Positions 9,506-17,609 of a stretch of 32,358 nucleotides of DNA are shown here, piece by piece (the first letter of the stretch is position 1; each line of letters starts with the position of its first letter). Below the pieces are notes generated by a model that searched no databases, was not told the DNA's origin, and saw only the letters and a list, made by a program, of their open reading frames with translations. The stretch covers positions 1-32,358 of the forward strand of contig CAYVUV010000327.1 of assembly GCA_964455095.1 (NCBI GenBank), in the 5' to 3' direction. The stretch comes from CAYVUV01 sp964455095. Lineage in GTDB: Bacteria; Desulfobacterota; Binatia; HRBIN30; CADEER01. Made by a program: the position numbers and the translations under genes.

Positions 9506-10933
9506 ATGACATTGCGCGTCCACAACACGCTGACCGCTCGCGTCGAAGACTTCGTCCCGTTGGTCCCGGGCAAAGTCGGCATGTACGTCTGCGGCGTCAC
9601 CGTCTACGACCGCTCGCACATCGGTCACGCGCGCGCGCTGGTCACGTTCGACGTGATCTACCGCTACCTGCGCTTCAGCGGCTTCGATGTGACGTTTGTG
9701 CGCAACTTCACCGACGTCGACGACAAGATCATCCAGCGCGGCCTCGAGCGCGGGCTGTCGGCAAAGGAATTGTCGGAGGCGAACATCGCTTCCTTTGCCG
9801 AGGATATGCGCGTGCTCGGCTGCCTGTCACCGGAGGTCGAGCCGCGCGCCACGGCGCACATCGCCGAGATGATCGCGCTCATCCAGACGCTGGTGGCGAA
9901 AGGTCTGGCCTATGAAGCGCACGGCGACGTGTACTTCGCCGTCGACAAGCTACCCGATTACGGCAAGCTCTCGAAGCGCCGCCTCGACGACATGATGGCC
10001 GGCGCGCGCATCGACGTCGACGCACGCAAGCATCATCCGATGGACTTCGCCCTCTGGAAGGCGAGCAAGCCGGACGAGCCGGAATGGGACAGCCCGTGGG
10101 GGAGGGGGCGGCCGGGGTGGCACATCGAGTGTTCGGCCATGGCGAGCAAGTACCTCGGTCAGCCGTTTGACATCCACGGCGGCGGCAGCGACCTCATCTT
10201 TCCGCATCACGAGAACGAGATCGCGCAATCGGAGGGGGCGACCGGCCGTCCGCTGGCGCGCTACTGGCTCCACAACGGCATGGTCAACTTCGGCAGCGAG
10301 AAGATGTCGAAGTCGCTCGGCAACGTCTGGACCGTCGCCGACGCGGCCAAGCAGGTCGGCGGCGAAGCGCTGCGGCTGCTGGTGCTCGGCACCCACTACC
10401 GCGGCCCACTCGATTTCCAGCCCGACCGTTTGCTCGAGACCAAGCGCACCCTCGACCGCCTGTACGAGAGCCTGGCGCGCGCCGAGGAAGGGCTGCGCGG
10501 CCACACGGCGGGCCTCGACGAGGCGCAGAAGCAGGCGGTCCTGGACGACTTCCGCGCCGGCATGGATGACGACTTCAACACCGCGCGCGCGCTGGCGACC
10601 GTATTCGACGCGATGCGCGCGCTCAACCGCCACTGCGATGCGGAGGACTGGTCCCAGGCGGCAGCCGCGCGGGCTGCACTGGCGGAGATGGGGAGTGTCC
10701 TCGGCATCGGGACGCAGGACCCACATGCCTACCTGGCGCGCGACAAGCAGCGCGGGGTCGAAGACCGCGACCTCTCGCCGGAAGCGATCGAAGGTCTGAT
10801 TGCGGCGCGCGCCGCGGCGCGAAAGGCCAAGGACTTCAAACGCGCCGACGAGATTCGTGCCGACCTGCTGGCGAAGGGGGTCGTGCTGGAAGATTCCGCA
10901 CAGGGCACGGTGTGGAAGGTGGAAAAGAGCTGA
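9506..10933 (+). CDS. cysS: Cysteinyl-tRNA synthetase
   Basis: This 475-residue class I synthetase charges tRNA-Cys. It shows the zinc site cysteine in MYVCGVTVYD (about 28-36), the HIGH signature (SHIGHARAL), the second zinc ligands IECSAM and HHENEIAQSEG, and the KMSKSLGN loop near residue 267. The C-terminal DALR-like helical domain (DDDFNTARALATVFDAMRAL) and the final ARKAKDFKRADEIRADLL helix are complete. No Shine-Dalgarno is visible before the ATG, so translation may be coupled to the acs gene ending 36 bases upstream. Confidence 0.97.
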   Translation: MTLRVHNTLTARVEDFVPLVPGKVGMYVCGVTVYDRSHIGHARALVTFDVIYRYLRFSGFDVTFVRNFTDVDDKIIQRGLERGLSAKELSEANIASFAEDMRVLGCLSPEVEPRATAHIAEMIALIQTLVAKGLAYEAHGDVYFAVDKLPDYGKLSKRRLDDMMAGARIDVDARKHHPMDFALWKASKPDEPEWDSPWGRGRPGWHIECSAMASKYLGQPFDIHGGGSDLIFPHHENEIAQSEGATGRPLARYWLHNGMVNFGSEKMSKSLGNVWTVADAAKQVGGEALRLLVLGTHYRGPLDFQPDRLLETKRTLDRLYESLARAEEGLRGHTAGLDEAQKQAVLDDFRAGMDDDFNTARALATVFDAMRALNRHCDAEDWSQAAAARAALAEMGSVLGIGTQDPHAYLARDKQRGVEDRDLSPEAIEGLIAARAAARKAKDFKRADEIRADLLAKGVVLEDSAQGTVWKVEKS

Positions 10934-10970
10934 GCGCCGTCACTGTGCCCTGTTCCCCCGGATCGTCGGA

Positions 10971-11007
10971 AGGAAGGTTGTAACCTTTCTCTGTCGTCGG
11001 ACGTGAT
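10971..11007 (+). promoter_or_regulatory. Palindrome and possible promoter before the FAD oxidoreductase
   Basis: A near-perfect palindrome, AGGAAGGTT-GT-AACCTTTCT, spans 10971-10990 with one G:T pair. It overlaps TGTAACC (10979-10985), which is followed by a 16-base spacer and CGTGAT (11002-11007), 42 bases before the start codon. This loosely resembles the TGTCACA/CGTC motif I recall for ECF41 promoters. The palindrome could instead be an operator or part of a cysS terminator, although no T-run follows. Confidence 0.3.
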
Positions 11008-11048
11008 ACCGCCAAACGGGACATTCAACCGCAAGGAGGGACCGGCGC

Positions 11049-12365
11049 ATGACCGATCATCTGACAGAGAGCGACGTCGTCGTAGTCGGCGGCGGATTGG
11101 CGGGGCTGACCGCGGCGGCACTGGTGGCGCGCGGCGGCCGTTCGGTGACCGTGTGCGAGAAGGCCCCGGAGTTGGGCGGGCGCGCGGCCACGCACGCGGC
11201 CGGCGAGTTCCGCTTCAACCTGGGCCCGCACGCGCTGTATCGCGCCGCCGAAGGGGCGGCCGTGCTGCGCGAGCTCGGCGTGGCGTTTACGAGCGGCAGT
11301 CCGTCGCCGTCGGGGGCCTTTGCGATCGACCGCGGAGCGAAGCACGCGTTGCCGGGCGGCTTCGTGTCGCTGCTCACCACCGGGTTGTTCGGTCTGCCGG
11401 CAAAGATGGAAACGGCGCGCCTGCTGGGCGGGTTGCAGCGCATCGACGCCGAGCCGTTGCAGACGACCTCGCTGCGCGCCTGGGTCGACCGCGATGTGCG
11501 CCATGCGGACGTGCGCCGTCTCGTGTGCGCGCTGGCGCGGGTGTCGACCTACGCCAACGATCCGGAGCGCCAGAGCGCCGGCTCGATGCTCACGCAGCTC
11601 CAGGCGGCGCTCGGCGCGGGGGTGACGTACCTCGACGGTGGCTGGAGCGTGTTGGTCGACGGCCTGCGCGCCGCTGCCGTGGCCGCGGGCGCGCGCATTG
11701 TCACTGGCAGCCGGGTTGCCGCCGTGGAGCACGACACGGCAGCGCGCGGTGTGCGCCTCGCGGACGGCACGTTGTTGCCTGCGCGCGCGGTGATCGTCGC
11801 CGCCGGTCCGGAGGTGGCCAGCGCGCTGTTCAACGGCACGGCCCAAAAAACGGCGCGCGCCTGGGCCGACGCCGCGCTGCCGGTCCGCGCGGCCTGTCTC
11901 GACATCGGGCTCACGCGCCTGCCGCGACCCAAGGCCCGTTTTGCGCTCGGCATCGACGAGCCGTTGTACTTGTCGGTTCACTCGGCTGTGGCGCGCCTGG
12001 CGCCCGCCGGCGGCGCGATGATCCACGTCGCCAAGTACCTGCCCGTCGGTGGGACCAGCGACGCGAAAGCCGACGAGCGCCAGTTGGAAGCGCTGCTCGA
12101 TCTGGTGCAGCCGGGATGGCGCGAGGTGGTGGCCGAACGTCGCTTCCTGCCCAACATGACGGTGAGCAACGCGCTGGTCACCGCCGCCGGCGGCGGCTTG
12201 CGCGGGCGGCCCGGGCCGGCTGTCCCCGGCGTCGAGCATCTCTATGTCGTCGGTGACTGGGTCGGCGCGCACGGCCAACTCGCCGACGCCAGCCTGGCCA
12301 GCGCCCGCCAGGCCGCCGACCTCGTGGCAGGAAACGCGCGCGGGTTGGCGCGTGCGGCGGCGTAA
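11049..12365 (+). CDS. FAD-dependent oxidoreductase, phytoene desaturase-like
   Basis: The 438-residue flavoprotein starts with a dinucleotide-binding fold, VVGGGLAGLTAAALVARGG (residues 12-30), with the ribose-binding acid in VCEKAPELGGRA. The Gly-Arg-Ala motif is typical of the amine oxidase/phytoene desaturase/protoporphyrinogen oxidase superfamily. The C-terminal FAD contact, YVVGDWVGAHGQLADASLASAR (about 398-419 in part), is also typical of that group. The substrate is unknown; carotenoid- or polyene-type oxidation is possible, but no phytoene synthase is nearby. AAGGAGG precedes the ATG. The ECF41-like sigma gene begins 32 bases downstream, so the enzyme may be its target or partner. 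Confidence 0.85.
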   Translation: MTDHLTESDVVVVGGGLAGLTAAALVARGGRSVTVCEKAPELGGRAATHAAGEFRFNLGPHALYRAAEGAAVLRELGVAFTSGSPSPSGAFAIDRGAKHALPGGFVSLLTTGLFGLPAKMETARLLGGLQRIDAEPLQTTSLRAWVDRDVRHADVRRLVCALARVSTYANDPERQSAGSMLTQLQAALGAGVTYLDGGWSVLVDGLRAAAVAAGARIVTGSRVAAVEHDTAARGVRLADGTLLPARAVIVAAGPEVASALFNGTAQKTARAWADAALPVRAACLDIGLTRLPRPKARFALGIDEPLYLSVHSAVARLAPAGGAMIHVAKYLPVGGTSDAKADERQLEALLDLVQPGWREVVAERRFLPNMTVSNALVTAAGGGLRGRPGPAVPGVEHLYVVGDWVGAHGQLADASLASARQAADLVAGNARGLARAAA

Positions 12366-12397
12366 CGCATCGGTTGCGCCGGCGTGGAGAAACGCAC

Positions 12398-13372
12398 ATG
12401 GTTCGGGCAGTGGCGATGACGGCTTCCATCCCCGATCTGGCCGACGTTTTTCGCTCCCAGGAACGCTTCGTCTGGAGCCTCTGCTACCGCATGACCGGCA
12501 ATGCGGCCGACGCCGACGACCTGGTGCAGGAGACGTTCGTGCGCGCCATGGAGCACCCGCCGGCGCGTCCGGAAGAGCCGCTGCGCCCCTGGCTAGTGCG
12601 CGTGGCGATGAACCTCGGGCGCGACTTGCTGCGGCGCCGGCGCCGGCGCGGCTACGCCGGGCCGTGGCTGCCGTCACCGATCGAAACGCCGGCGGAGGAC
12701 GCGCTGCCGTCCTACGAGCTGGCGGGCGAGCGCGGCCTCTCGACCGAGGGGCGCTACGAGATGATGGAGAGCGTGTCCTACGCGTTTCTCCTGGCGCTCG
12801 AGGCGCTGACGCCCCAGCAGCGCGCGGTGCTGCTGCTGCGCGACGTCTTCGACTATTCCGTCGCCGAAGCGGCCGAGGCCCTCGGGCTCTCCGAACCCAA
12901 CGTCAAGACCACGCATCACCGCGCCCGCCGCGCCATGCGCGACTATGACCAGCAGCGCTGCGTCCCGACGCGCGCCTTGCAGGAGCGCACGCGCGCGGCG
13001 CTCGAACAGCTGCTCGTCGGGCTCATGCACCGCGACATCGCGGCGATCGAAGCGCTGCTCGCCGCCGACGTGTGCTCGCTCAGCGATGGCGGCGGCGAGT
13101 TCGCCGCGGCCCTCAACCCGGTCAACGGGCGGCGCCGCGTCACCCGCCTGGCCTTGGGCCTGAGCAGCCGCGCCGGGTGGATGCGGGCCGTCGAGGTGCG
13201 CATGGTGAACGGGCTGCCGGCGCTGTTCGCGGAGTTCGGGACGCACGGACCGCGCTTTGCACCGTGCGGTATCGTGCGCTGTGAGATCGACGCGGCCGGG
13301 CGCATCACCGCGCTGCACACGATCCTCGCCAGCGGCAAGCTGAGTGCCATCCGCCGCGCCGCCGCGGCGTGA
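12398..13372 (+). CDS. ECF41-like sigma factor with SnoaL-like C-terminal domain
   Basis: The 324-residue sigma factor (ATG 12398; an upstream TTG at 12374 is less likely) has region 2 at about 15-80 (WSLCYRMTGNAADADDLVQETFVRA) and region 4 at about 135-185 (LTPQQRAVLLLRDVFDYS...SEPNVKTTHHRAR). About 130 further residues resemble a SnoaL/NTF2 fold. The linker WLPSPIETP (about residue 90) corresponds to the WLPEP motif of ECF41/SigJ-type factors, and the extension has their DGGG motif (about 230). The usual C-terminal NPDKL reads ASGKL. In this class the extension controls activity and replaces an anti-sigma factor. It follows a FAD oxidoreductase, matching the usual oxidoreductase neighbourhood. 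Confidence 0.85.
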   Translation: MVRAVAMTASIPDLADVFRSQERFVWSLCYRMTGNAADADDLVQETFVRAMEHPPARPEEPLRPWLVRVAMNLGRDLLRRRRRRGYAGPWLPSPIETPAEDALPSYELAGERGLSTEGRYEMMESVSYAFLLALEALTPQQRAVLLLRDVFDYSVAEAAEALGLSEPNVKTTHHRARRAMRDYDQQRCVPTRALQERTRAALEQLLVGLMHRDIAAIEALLAADVCSLSDGGGEFAAALNPVNGRRRVTRLALGLSSRAGWMRAVEVRMVNGLPALFAEFGTHGPRFAPCGIVRCEIDAAGRITALHTILASGKLSAIRRAAAA

Positions 13373-13387
13373 ACGTCGCGCAATCCG

Positions 13388-13996
13388 CTACGGCGGGTTG
13401 CCCGCCACCGGTTGCGCGGTGAGCGAGTCGGTGACGAAGGCGAAGTCGGCACCGCTGTCGGCGAGCTCTTCGACTGCGCTCGGTCCGGCCTGGCTCGGTT
13501 CCAAAAACACGAGGATCGCGACCTGCAGCGAGAGGCTCGCGCCTGAATCCGGCGCGTTGACTGCACCCGGCGCGTCGAGCGCGGGCGCCGTCGGACCCTC
13601 GTCACTACCGCGCTGCAGGGCGGTGCCGATCTGCCAGAGGCTGGTCGGTTGCGCGGCGCGGGCGGCGAGGCGGAAGGTCGTGCCGGAGGGAAAGCCGAGC
13701 GGGGCGAACGGCACGATGAAGCCGCACGGGCCGGTCGGAATCTGCTGAAAGCAGGTCAACGGCGTGGCCGTGTCGAGCCCGATGTCGATCCGTTCGGGTC
13801 CGGCCGCCGCGCTGTCGGCCGGACAGATCATCAGCCCGCGGTGCTCGACGCAGATCTGCTCCGTCAGGGCGCGGGTGATGGCCGTGCTCTCGGCGATATC
13901 GAACCCACTCGAGCCGCTGCCGCCGGCGCACGCAGCCAGCCATCCCAGGAGCGCAATGGGGAGAGCCATGCGGAGCCATCGCCGTGCGTGCATCAT
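13388..13996 (-). CDS. Lipoprotein of unknown function
   Basis: The 202-residue product has a lipoprotein signal, MALPIALLGWLAAC, with lipobox LAAC (Cys23), followed by a short Gly/Ser linker. The mature part is mostly beta and Pro/Gly-rich, with three cysteines (ICVEHRGLMICP and TCFQQIPTGPCGF) that could form disulfides. No known domain was recognised. The start is at adjacent ATG codons (13996 or 13993), preceded by GAGGGA. A longer upstream frame runs through the XRE gene and is a shadow. It begins eight bases after the XRE stop, so the two are likely co-transcribed. Confidence 0.7.
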   Translation of the reverse strand: MMHARRWLRMALPIALLGWLAACAGGSGSSGFDIAESTAITRALTEQICVEHRGLMICPADSAAAGPERIDIGLDTATPLTCFQQIPTGPCGFIVPFAPLGFPSGTTFRLAARAAQPTSLWQIGTALQRGSDEGPTAPALDAPGAVNAPDSGASLSLQVAILVFLEPSQAGPSAVEELADSGADFAFVTDSLTAQPVAGNPP

Positions 13997-14004
13997 TCCC
14001 TCGT

Positions 14005-14811
14005 TCAAAATGGAGTGGCTGTGATCAAGACGTTCAGAAATCGTGTCCGCGCCGTCGCGTCGGTCGCAAACTCTTCGGCCAGCGCGCGCACCGCCGCCTC
14101 GAGACGCTGGTGAAACTCTGGCAGGCGCGCCGCGTCGATGTTCAGGTAGTGGTTGCGCAGATACGTGCCGGTGTCGGCGTCGGGCAGCGCCAGCTTGTCG
14201 AGCAGCCCTTTGACGAACAGAGCGCAGTACTCGATCGCGAGCGCCTGGCGCTCTTCGTCGCTCTGGGCGACGAAGTGCCGGCCGCGCCGGCGCACCTTGC
14301 TGCCCTGCACTTCCACCAGCTCGCGCTCGCGCAGCGTGTGCTCGACCTGTCCGGCGACCGCATCGGTGACGCGCCCCTGCGCCGCCCGCCGGCGTGCCGG
14401 GGTGCGAAACTGCCGGCGCCACGCGGCGAGCGAGATCCAGGCGCCGTCGTCGGGCAGCGCGGCAATCGCTTGGCTGATCACTACGGCCAGCTCGGCGTCT
14501 TCGACTCCCGCCACGGCGCGCGGCGCGCGCAAGACGCGCTTCAACTCGCGCCCGAAGCTGTACAGCATGCGGTCGCGCGCCAGCAGCGCCAGCAGCTCGT
14601 GCGCATCCTGTTGCCGAATCGCCGCCAGCCGCCGCACCAGCGCCTCGCTCGGGAAGCGCTTGCCCTTCTCGATGTAGCCCAGCATGACCGGATCGACGCT
14701 GCCGCCGAGCACCTCGCTGGCGAAGCGCCGCAGGGTGTAGTCGCGCCCGGTCAGGACACGCGTCTCGTAGAAGACGTCCTTGATTCCCTTGCGCGCCGTC
14801 GGCCCCGCCAT
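14005..14811 (-). CDS. XRE-family transcriptional regulator
   Basis: The product is 268 residues from ATG 14811. Residues about 20-70 form a Cro/C1-type helix-turn-helix: YTLRRFASEVLGG, then PVMLGYIEKGKRFPSEALVRRLA. The rest is a helical domain with RDRMLYSFGRELKRVL and a winged-helix-like segment RERELVEVQGSKVRRRGRHFV. The HTH should bind the palindrome at 14844-14862, which overlaps its own -35 box and that of the divergent Ig-like lipoprotein gene, implying autoregulation. An upstream ATG at 14847 lies inside the promoter and is rejected. The ligand is unknown. A lipoprotein gene follows eight bases after its stop. Confidence 0.8.
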   Translation of the reverse strand: MAGPTARKGIKDVFYETRVLTGRDYTLRRFASEVLGGSVDPVMLGYIEKGKRFPSEALVRRLAAIRQQDAHELLALLARDRMLYSFGRELKRVLRAPRAVAGVEDAELAVVISQAIAALPDDGAWISLAAWRRQFRTPARRRAAQGRVTDAVAGQVEHTLRERELVEVQGSKVRRRGRHFVAQSDEERQALAIEYCALFVKGLLDKLALPDADTGTYLRNHYLNIDAARLPEFHQRLEAAVRALAEEFATDATARTRFLNVLITATPF

Positions 14812-14818
14812 GCCCGGC

Positions 14819-14847
14819 ACTCTAGCCAAATCAAAATTGCTTGACAA
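14819..14847 (-). promoter_or_regulatory. Candidate leaderless promoter of the XRE gene
   Basis: On the minus strand TTGTCA (14842-14847), a 17-base spacer and TAGAGT (14819-14824) are followed by seven bases and the ATG at 14811. No ribosome binding site is present, so the transcript may start at the start codon. The -35 overlaps the palindromic operator. Confidence 0.5.
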
Positions 14848-14869
14848 GAAAACAATTCTTGTTTAGTCA
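14841..14869 (+). promoter_or_regulatory. Candidate promoter of the Ig-like lipoprotein gene
   Basis: A consensus TTGACA (14841-14846) is followed by 17 bases and a weak TAGTCA (14864-14869). The expected transcript would have a leader of about 28 bases carrying AGGAGG before the ATG at 14905. The palindrome 14844-14862 overlaps the -35 and spacer, so a bound regulator would block this promoter. Confidence 0.35.
14844..14862. promoter_or_regulatory. Palindromic operator between divergent genes
   Basis: ACAAGAA-AACAA-TTCTTGT is a perfect 7-base inverted repeat with a 5-base centre, in a small AT-rich island between the XRE gene and the Ig-like lipoprotein gene. It overlaps the -35 boxes of both candidate promoters. 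It is therefore the likely binding site of the XRE protein, though binding is inferred. Confidence 0.55.
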
Positions 14870-14904
14870 GCTTTCAGGGGAAACGATATCAGGAGGGCGC
14901 GACA

Positions 14905-17526
14905 ATGATCGGGACCCGTTCGAGGCAAATCGCGACAGCCTGCGCCGCGGTGGCGATGGCCGTGTTGGTGGCGGGGTGTGGCGGCGGCGATGACGACGGC
15001 GGCGGCGGGGCCGCGGCGACACCGACGACTCAGCCGACACAGGTGTCGGCGACCGCGACGGTTCGGCCGACGAACACCGCGCTTGTAGTCGCAACCGCCA
15101 GCCCGACACCGGTCCAGGTGGCGCGCATCTCCGGTTTGCTCGCCGTGCGCAACGACGTCGGCGCGCGCAGCGGCGATGCGCTGACGCCCCTGCCGCCGGA
15201 AGCGGGCGGGGCGGTCGGCCAGGACTTCGACCGCGCCCTGGCGCACGCCGACTGGATGGTGCCCGGTACTGAGGCCGAGGGTGTGACGGGCGGCGACGGC
15301 CGCTTTGCCATCACGGCGCTTCCCCCCGGTCAACATATTCTGCACGTGACCAAGACGGTCGAGGGCAACCTGATGGCCGTCGACGTGCCCTTCGTGGTCG
15401 GCGACGACGGCGGCGCCGTGATCGTCGCCGAGGTCGGATGGGGCCTGGTGAAGGCGACGTCGACCTATATCGAGGACGGCGTGGAGGTCCGCGTGACCTT
15501 CGCGCCGAACGGCGCGCACATGGTCGAGCGCGACGGACGCGTCGTCGAGTTTGGCGACTACGCACGCACCTTGACCGACGCCGACGGGGACGGGCGCTTC
15601 GACAGCTCGAACTGCACGTCGCAACCGCAGCTTTCGGCCTGCGACAACGCCGATCGCTCCTGTGCGGACGGGACCATGTGCAGCTGTCTGCCGAGCTGTC
15701 CATTCTGTGAGGACTGCGGCGCCCTGGTGTGTGCCGCGCCGTCGCCGAACGGGTTGTATCGTTGCAGCGCCGAGGGCACTTGCCAGCAGCCCGGCGACCG
15801 CTGCGTCTGCGTGCCGAGCTGCCCCGAGTGCGACGACTGCCGGTTCAACGCCTGCGTACCCGGGCTCTGCGAGCCGGTCGAGGTCGCGTCGATCGTTGTC
15901 GAAGGGAATACGCAGCTCGTGGTCGGGCAGCAGGGCTCGGCGCGGGCGACGGCGCACCTCTCCGACGGCAGTATGGTCGATGTGACGTGGCTCGCCGATT
16001 GGACATCGTCGGACGCGGCGGTGGCCACCGTCGACGCGTGGGGAACGATCGAGGCCGTCGCGATCGGTTCTACCGACATCACCGCCGCATTCGATGACGT
16101 CACCAGCGTTCCGCTGGCGTTGACGGTTGTCGAGCGGCCGACGCTGCTCCGCATCTATCTGCAGAACACCAGCTGCTACTACTACCTGGACGTGCCGAAG
16201 CCCGATGACCCGAGCTTCCCCGGTCCGCTGCCGCCCATCCGCAGCGACATCCTGCCGGTGCCGAACTGCGGACAGGTGGTGCGCATCGGCGCGACGATCA
16301 TCTTCCGCGCCCTGGGCGAGTTCGCCAACGGCTACTACGAGGATCTCACCGACGAAGTCGTGTGGAGCGTCGAGCCGGCGGGGGTCGGCGACGTGGTCGC
16401 GGGGCTCTTCACGGCGCGCGGAGTCGGCACGGCGCAGATCAGCGCCGCGCTCGGCCCCGTCGAGAGCGAAAAGTCCGAGATCCGCGTCGTCGCCGAGGCC
16501 AGCGTCGTGTCGCTGTCGATCTACGGTGGCAACTGGGCCTACCCGGTATTCGATGGCGGCCCGGTGCGGCCGGGCGCCGACGCGCCGTGCTTCGAATGCG
16601 GCTACGGGCTCACCCTCCTGCGCGGCGACACGGTGCATTTCCAGGCGACCGCGCACTACGACACCGGCGAATGGGCGGATGTCACCAGCGAGGTGACATG
16701 GCGCAGCAGCGACAGCGCGGTGGCGACAATCGACCCCAGCGGTGTGGCGACCGGGGTCGGGGCCGGCACGGCCGACATCGACGCCTCGCTCGGCGACGTG
16801 CGCAGCAGCCCGACCACACTGCGCGTCGTCAACGAGGCGACGCTGCTCAACCTGTACATCTACCAGGAGGGCACCAACCGCGTGCTCGGCAAGGGCGACC
16901 AGGCGGTCTTCAAGGCGGTGGGCAACTACGACGTCGGGTTCCAACGCGATGTCACCGCCGAGGTGACGTGGCGCAGCAGCGACGAGACGGTAGCTGCTTT
17001 TGCGGGCGACGGGGTCCTCACCGGCAACGGCGCGGGCAACGTCCAAGTGTGGGCGGCGCTCGGCGAGCGCGAGAGCGATCGCCTGTCGTTGGAGGTCTTC
17101 GCAACCAGCGAGCTGGCGTACTGCGATGCGGCCAACGTCAACCGCGGCACGTGGTCGGACGATTTCAATCGGGTCGTGCTCGAGTCCGACTGCGCCGCCT
17201 ACGACCGCCCCGGCCTCGTCACGTTGCGTTATACGGTGACCGAGACGCAGCCGCACGGCGGCATTTTCGACCCGTGCCTCGATCTCTACATCTACCAGGG
17301 CGAGACGCGGATTCGCACGCTGCGCGAGGAAGGCTGCGGCGATCCGTTCCTGCCCGCCGGAGCGCCCGGGCGCGATGAGGAGACGGTGCTCAAGTACCAG
17401 CTGCGCGCCTTCTGGGATCTGAAGAACGAGCGCGGCGAGGCGGTCCCGGCGGGGACCTACACGGTCTTCGGCCGCTTCTACCTGTACTACGATCCGATCG
17501 TCAGCATCGACCTCACCGTCCGCTGA
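14905..17526 (+). CDS. Ig-like (BIG2) lipoprotein with Cys-rich repeats and BsuPI-like domain
   Basis: This 873-residue surface lipoprotein has lipobox LVAGC (Cys25), a Gly/Asp/Thr/Pro-rich linker to about 75 and a carboxypeptidase-regulatory-like beta region with GDGRFAITALPPGQHIL (about 130-150). A Cys-rich segment at about 236-322 has two copies of a CxC-x-PSCPxCxDC motif. About four BIG2 Ig-like modules follow (about 328-730), two with the signature VTWRSSD followed by A(V/T)VA. The C-terminal domain (about 735-873) has DLKNERGEAVPAGTYTVFG, as in BsuPI proteinase-inhibitor-like domains. It is expected to be displayed on the cell surface. AGGAGG precedes the ATG, and the divergent XRE gene probably controls it. 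Confidence 0.85.
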   Translation: MIGTRSRQIATACAAVAMAVLVAGCGGGDDDGGGGAAATPTTQPTQVSATATVRPTNTALVVATASPTPVQVARISGLLAVRNDVGARSGDALTPLPPEAGGAVGQDFDRALAHADWMVPGTEAEGVTGGDGRFAITALPPGQHILHVTKTVEGNLMAVDVPFVVGDDGGAVIVAEVGWGLVKATSTYIEDGVEVRVTFAPNGAHMVERDGRVVEFGDYARTLTDADGDGRFDSSNCTSQPQLSACDNADRSCADGTMCSCLPSCPFCEDCGALVCAAPSPNGLYRCSAEGTCQQPGDRCVCVPSCPECDDCRFNACVPGLCEPVEVASIVVEGNTQLVVGQQGSARATAHLSDGSMVDVTWLADWTSSDAAVATVDAWGTIEAVAIGSTDITAAFDDVTSVPLALTVVERPTLLRIYLQNTSCYYYLDVPKPDDPSFPGPLPPIRSDILPVPNCGQVVRIGATIIFRALGEFANGYYEDLTDEVVWSVEPAGVGDVVAGLFTARGVGTAQISAALGPVESEKSEIRVVAEASVVSLSIYGGNWAYPVFDGGPVRPGADAPCFECGYGLTLLRGDTVHFQATAHYDTGEWADVTSEVTWRSSDSAVATIDPSGVATGVGAGTADIDASLGDVRSSPTTLRVVNEATLLNLYIYQEGTNRVLGKGDQAVFKAVGNYDVGFQRDVTAEVTWRSSDETVAAFAGDGVLTGNGAGNVQVWAALGERESDRLSLEVFATSELAYCDAANVNRGTWSDDFNRVVLESDCAAYDRPGLVTLRYTVTETQPHGGIFDPCLDLYIYQGETRIRTLREEGCGDPFLPAGAPGRDEETVLKYQLRAFWDLKNERGEAVPAGTYTVFGRFYLYYDPIVSIDLTVR

Positions 17527-17543
17527 CCTCTCGATCGAGCGGC

Positions 17544-17570
17544 GGGGCGTGGCACCGGCGGCCACGCCCC
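17544..17570 (+). terminator. Hairpin after the Ig-like lipoprotein gene
   Basis: GGGGCGTGGC (17544-17553) pairs perfectly with GCCACGCCCC (17561-17570) around a 7-base loop, 17 bases after the stop codon. No T-run follows, so it is at best a weak intrinsic terminator or an mRNA 3' end stabiliser. Confidence 0.4.
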
Positions 17571-17609
17571 CCGACTTGCCGGATGTGGCGCCTTTGATAA
17601 GGTCGCCGC

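Noticed and set aside
11025..12677. 550-residue minus-strand frame
   Set aside because: It is antisense to the FAD oxidoreductase and sigma genes, has low-complexity Arg/Ala-rich translation and no motif.
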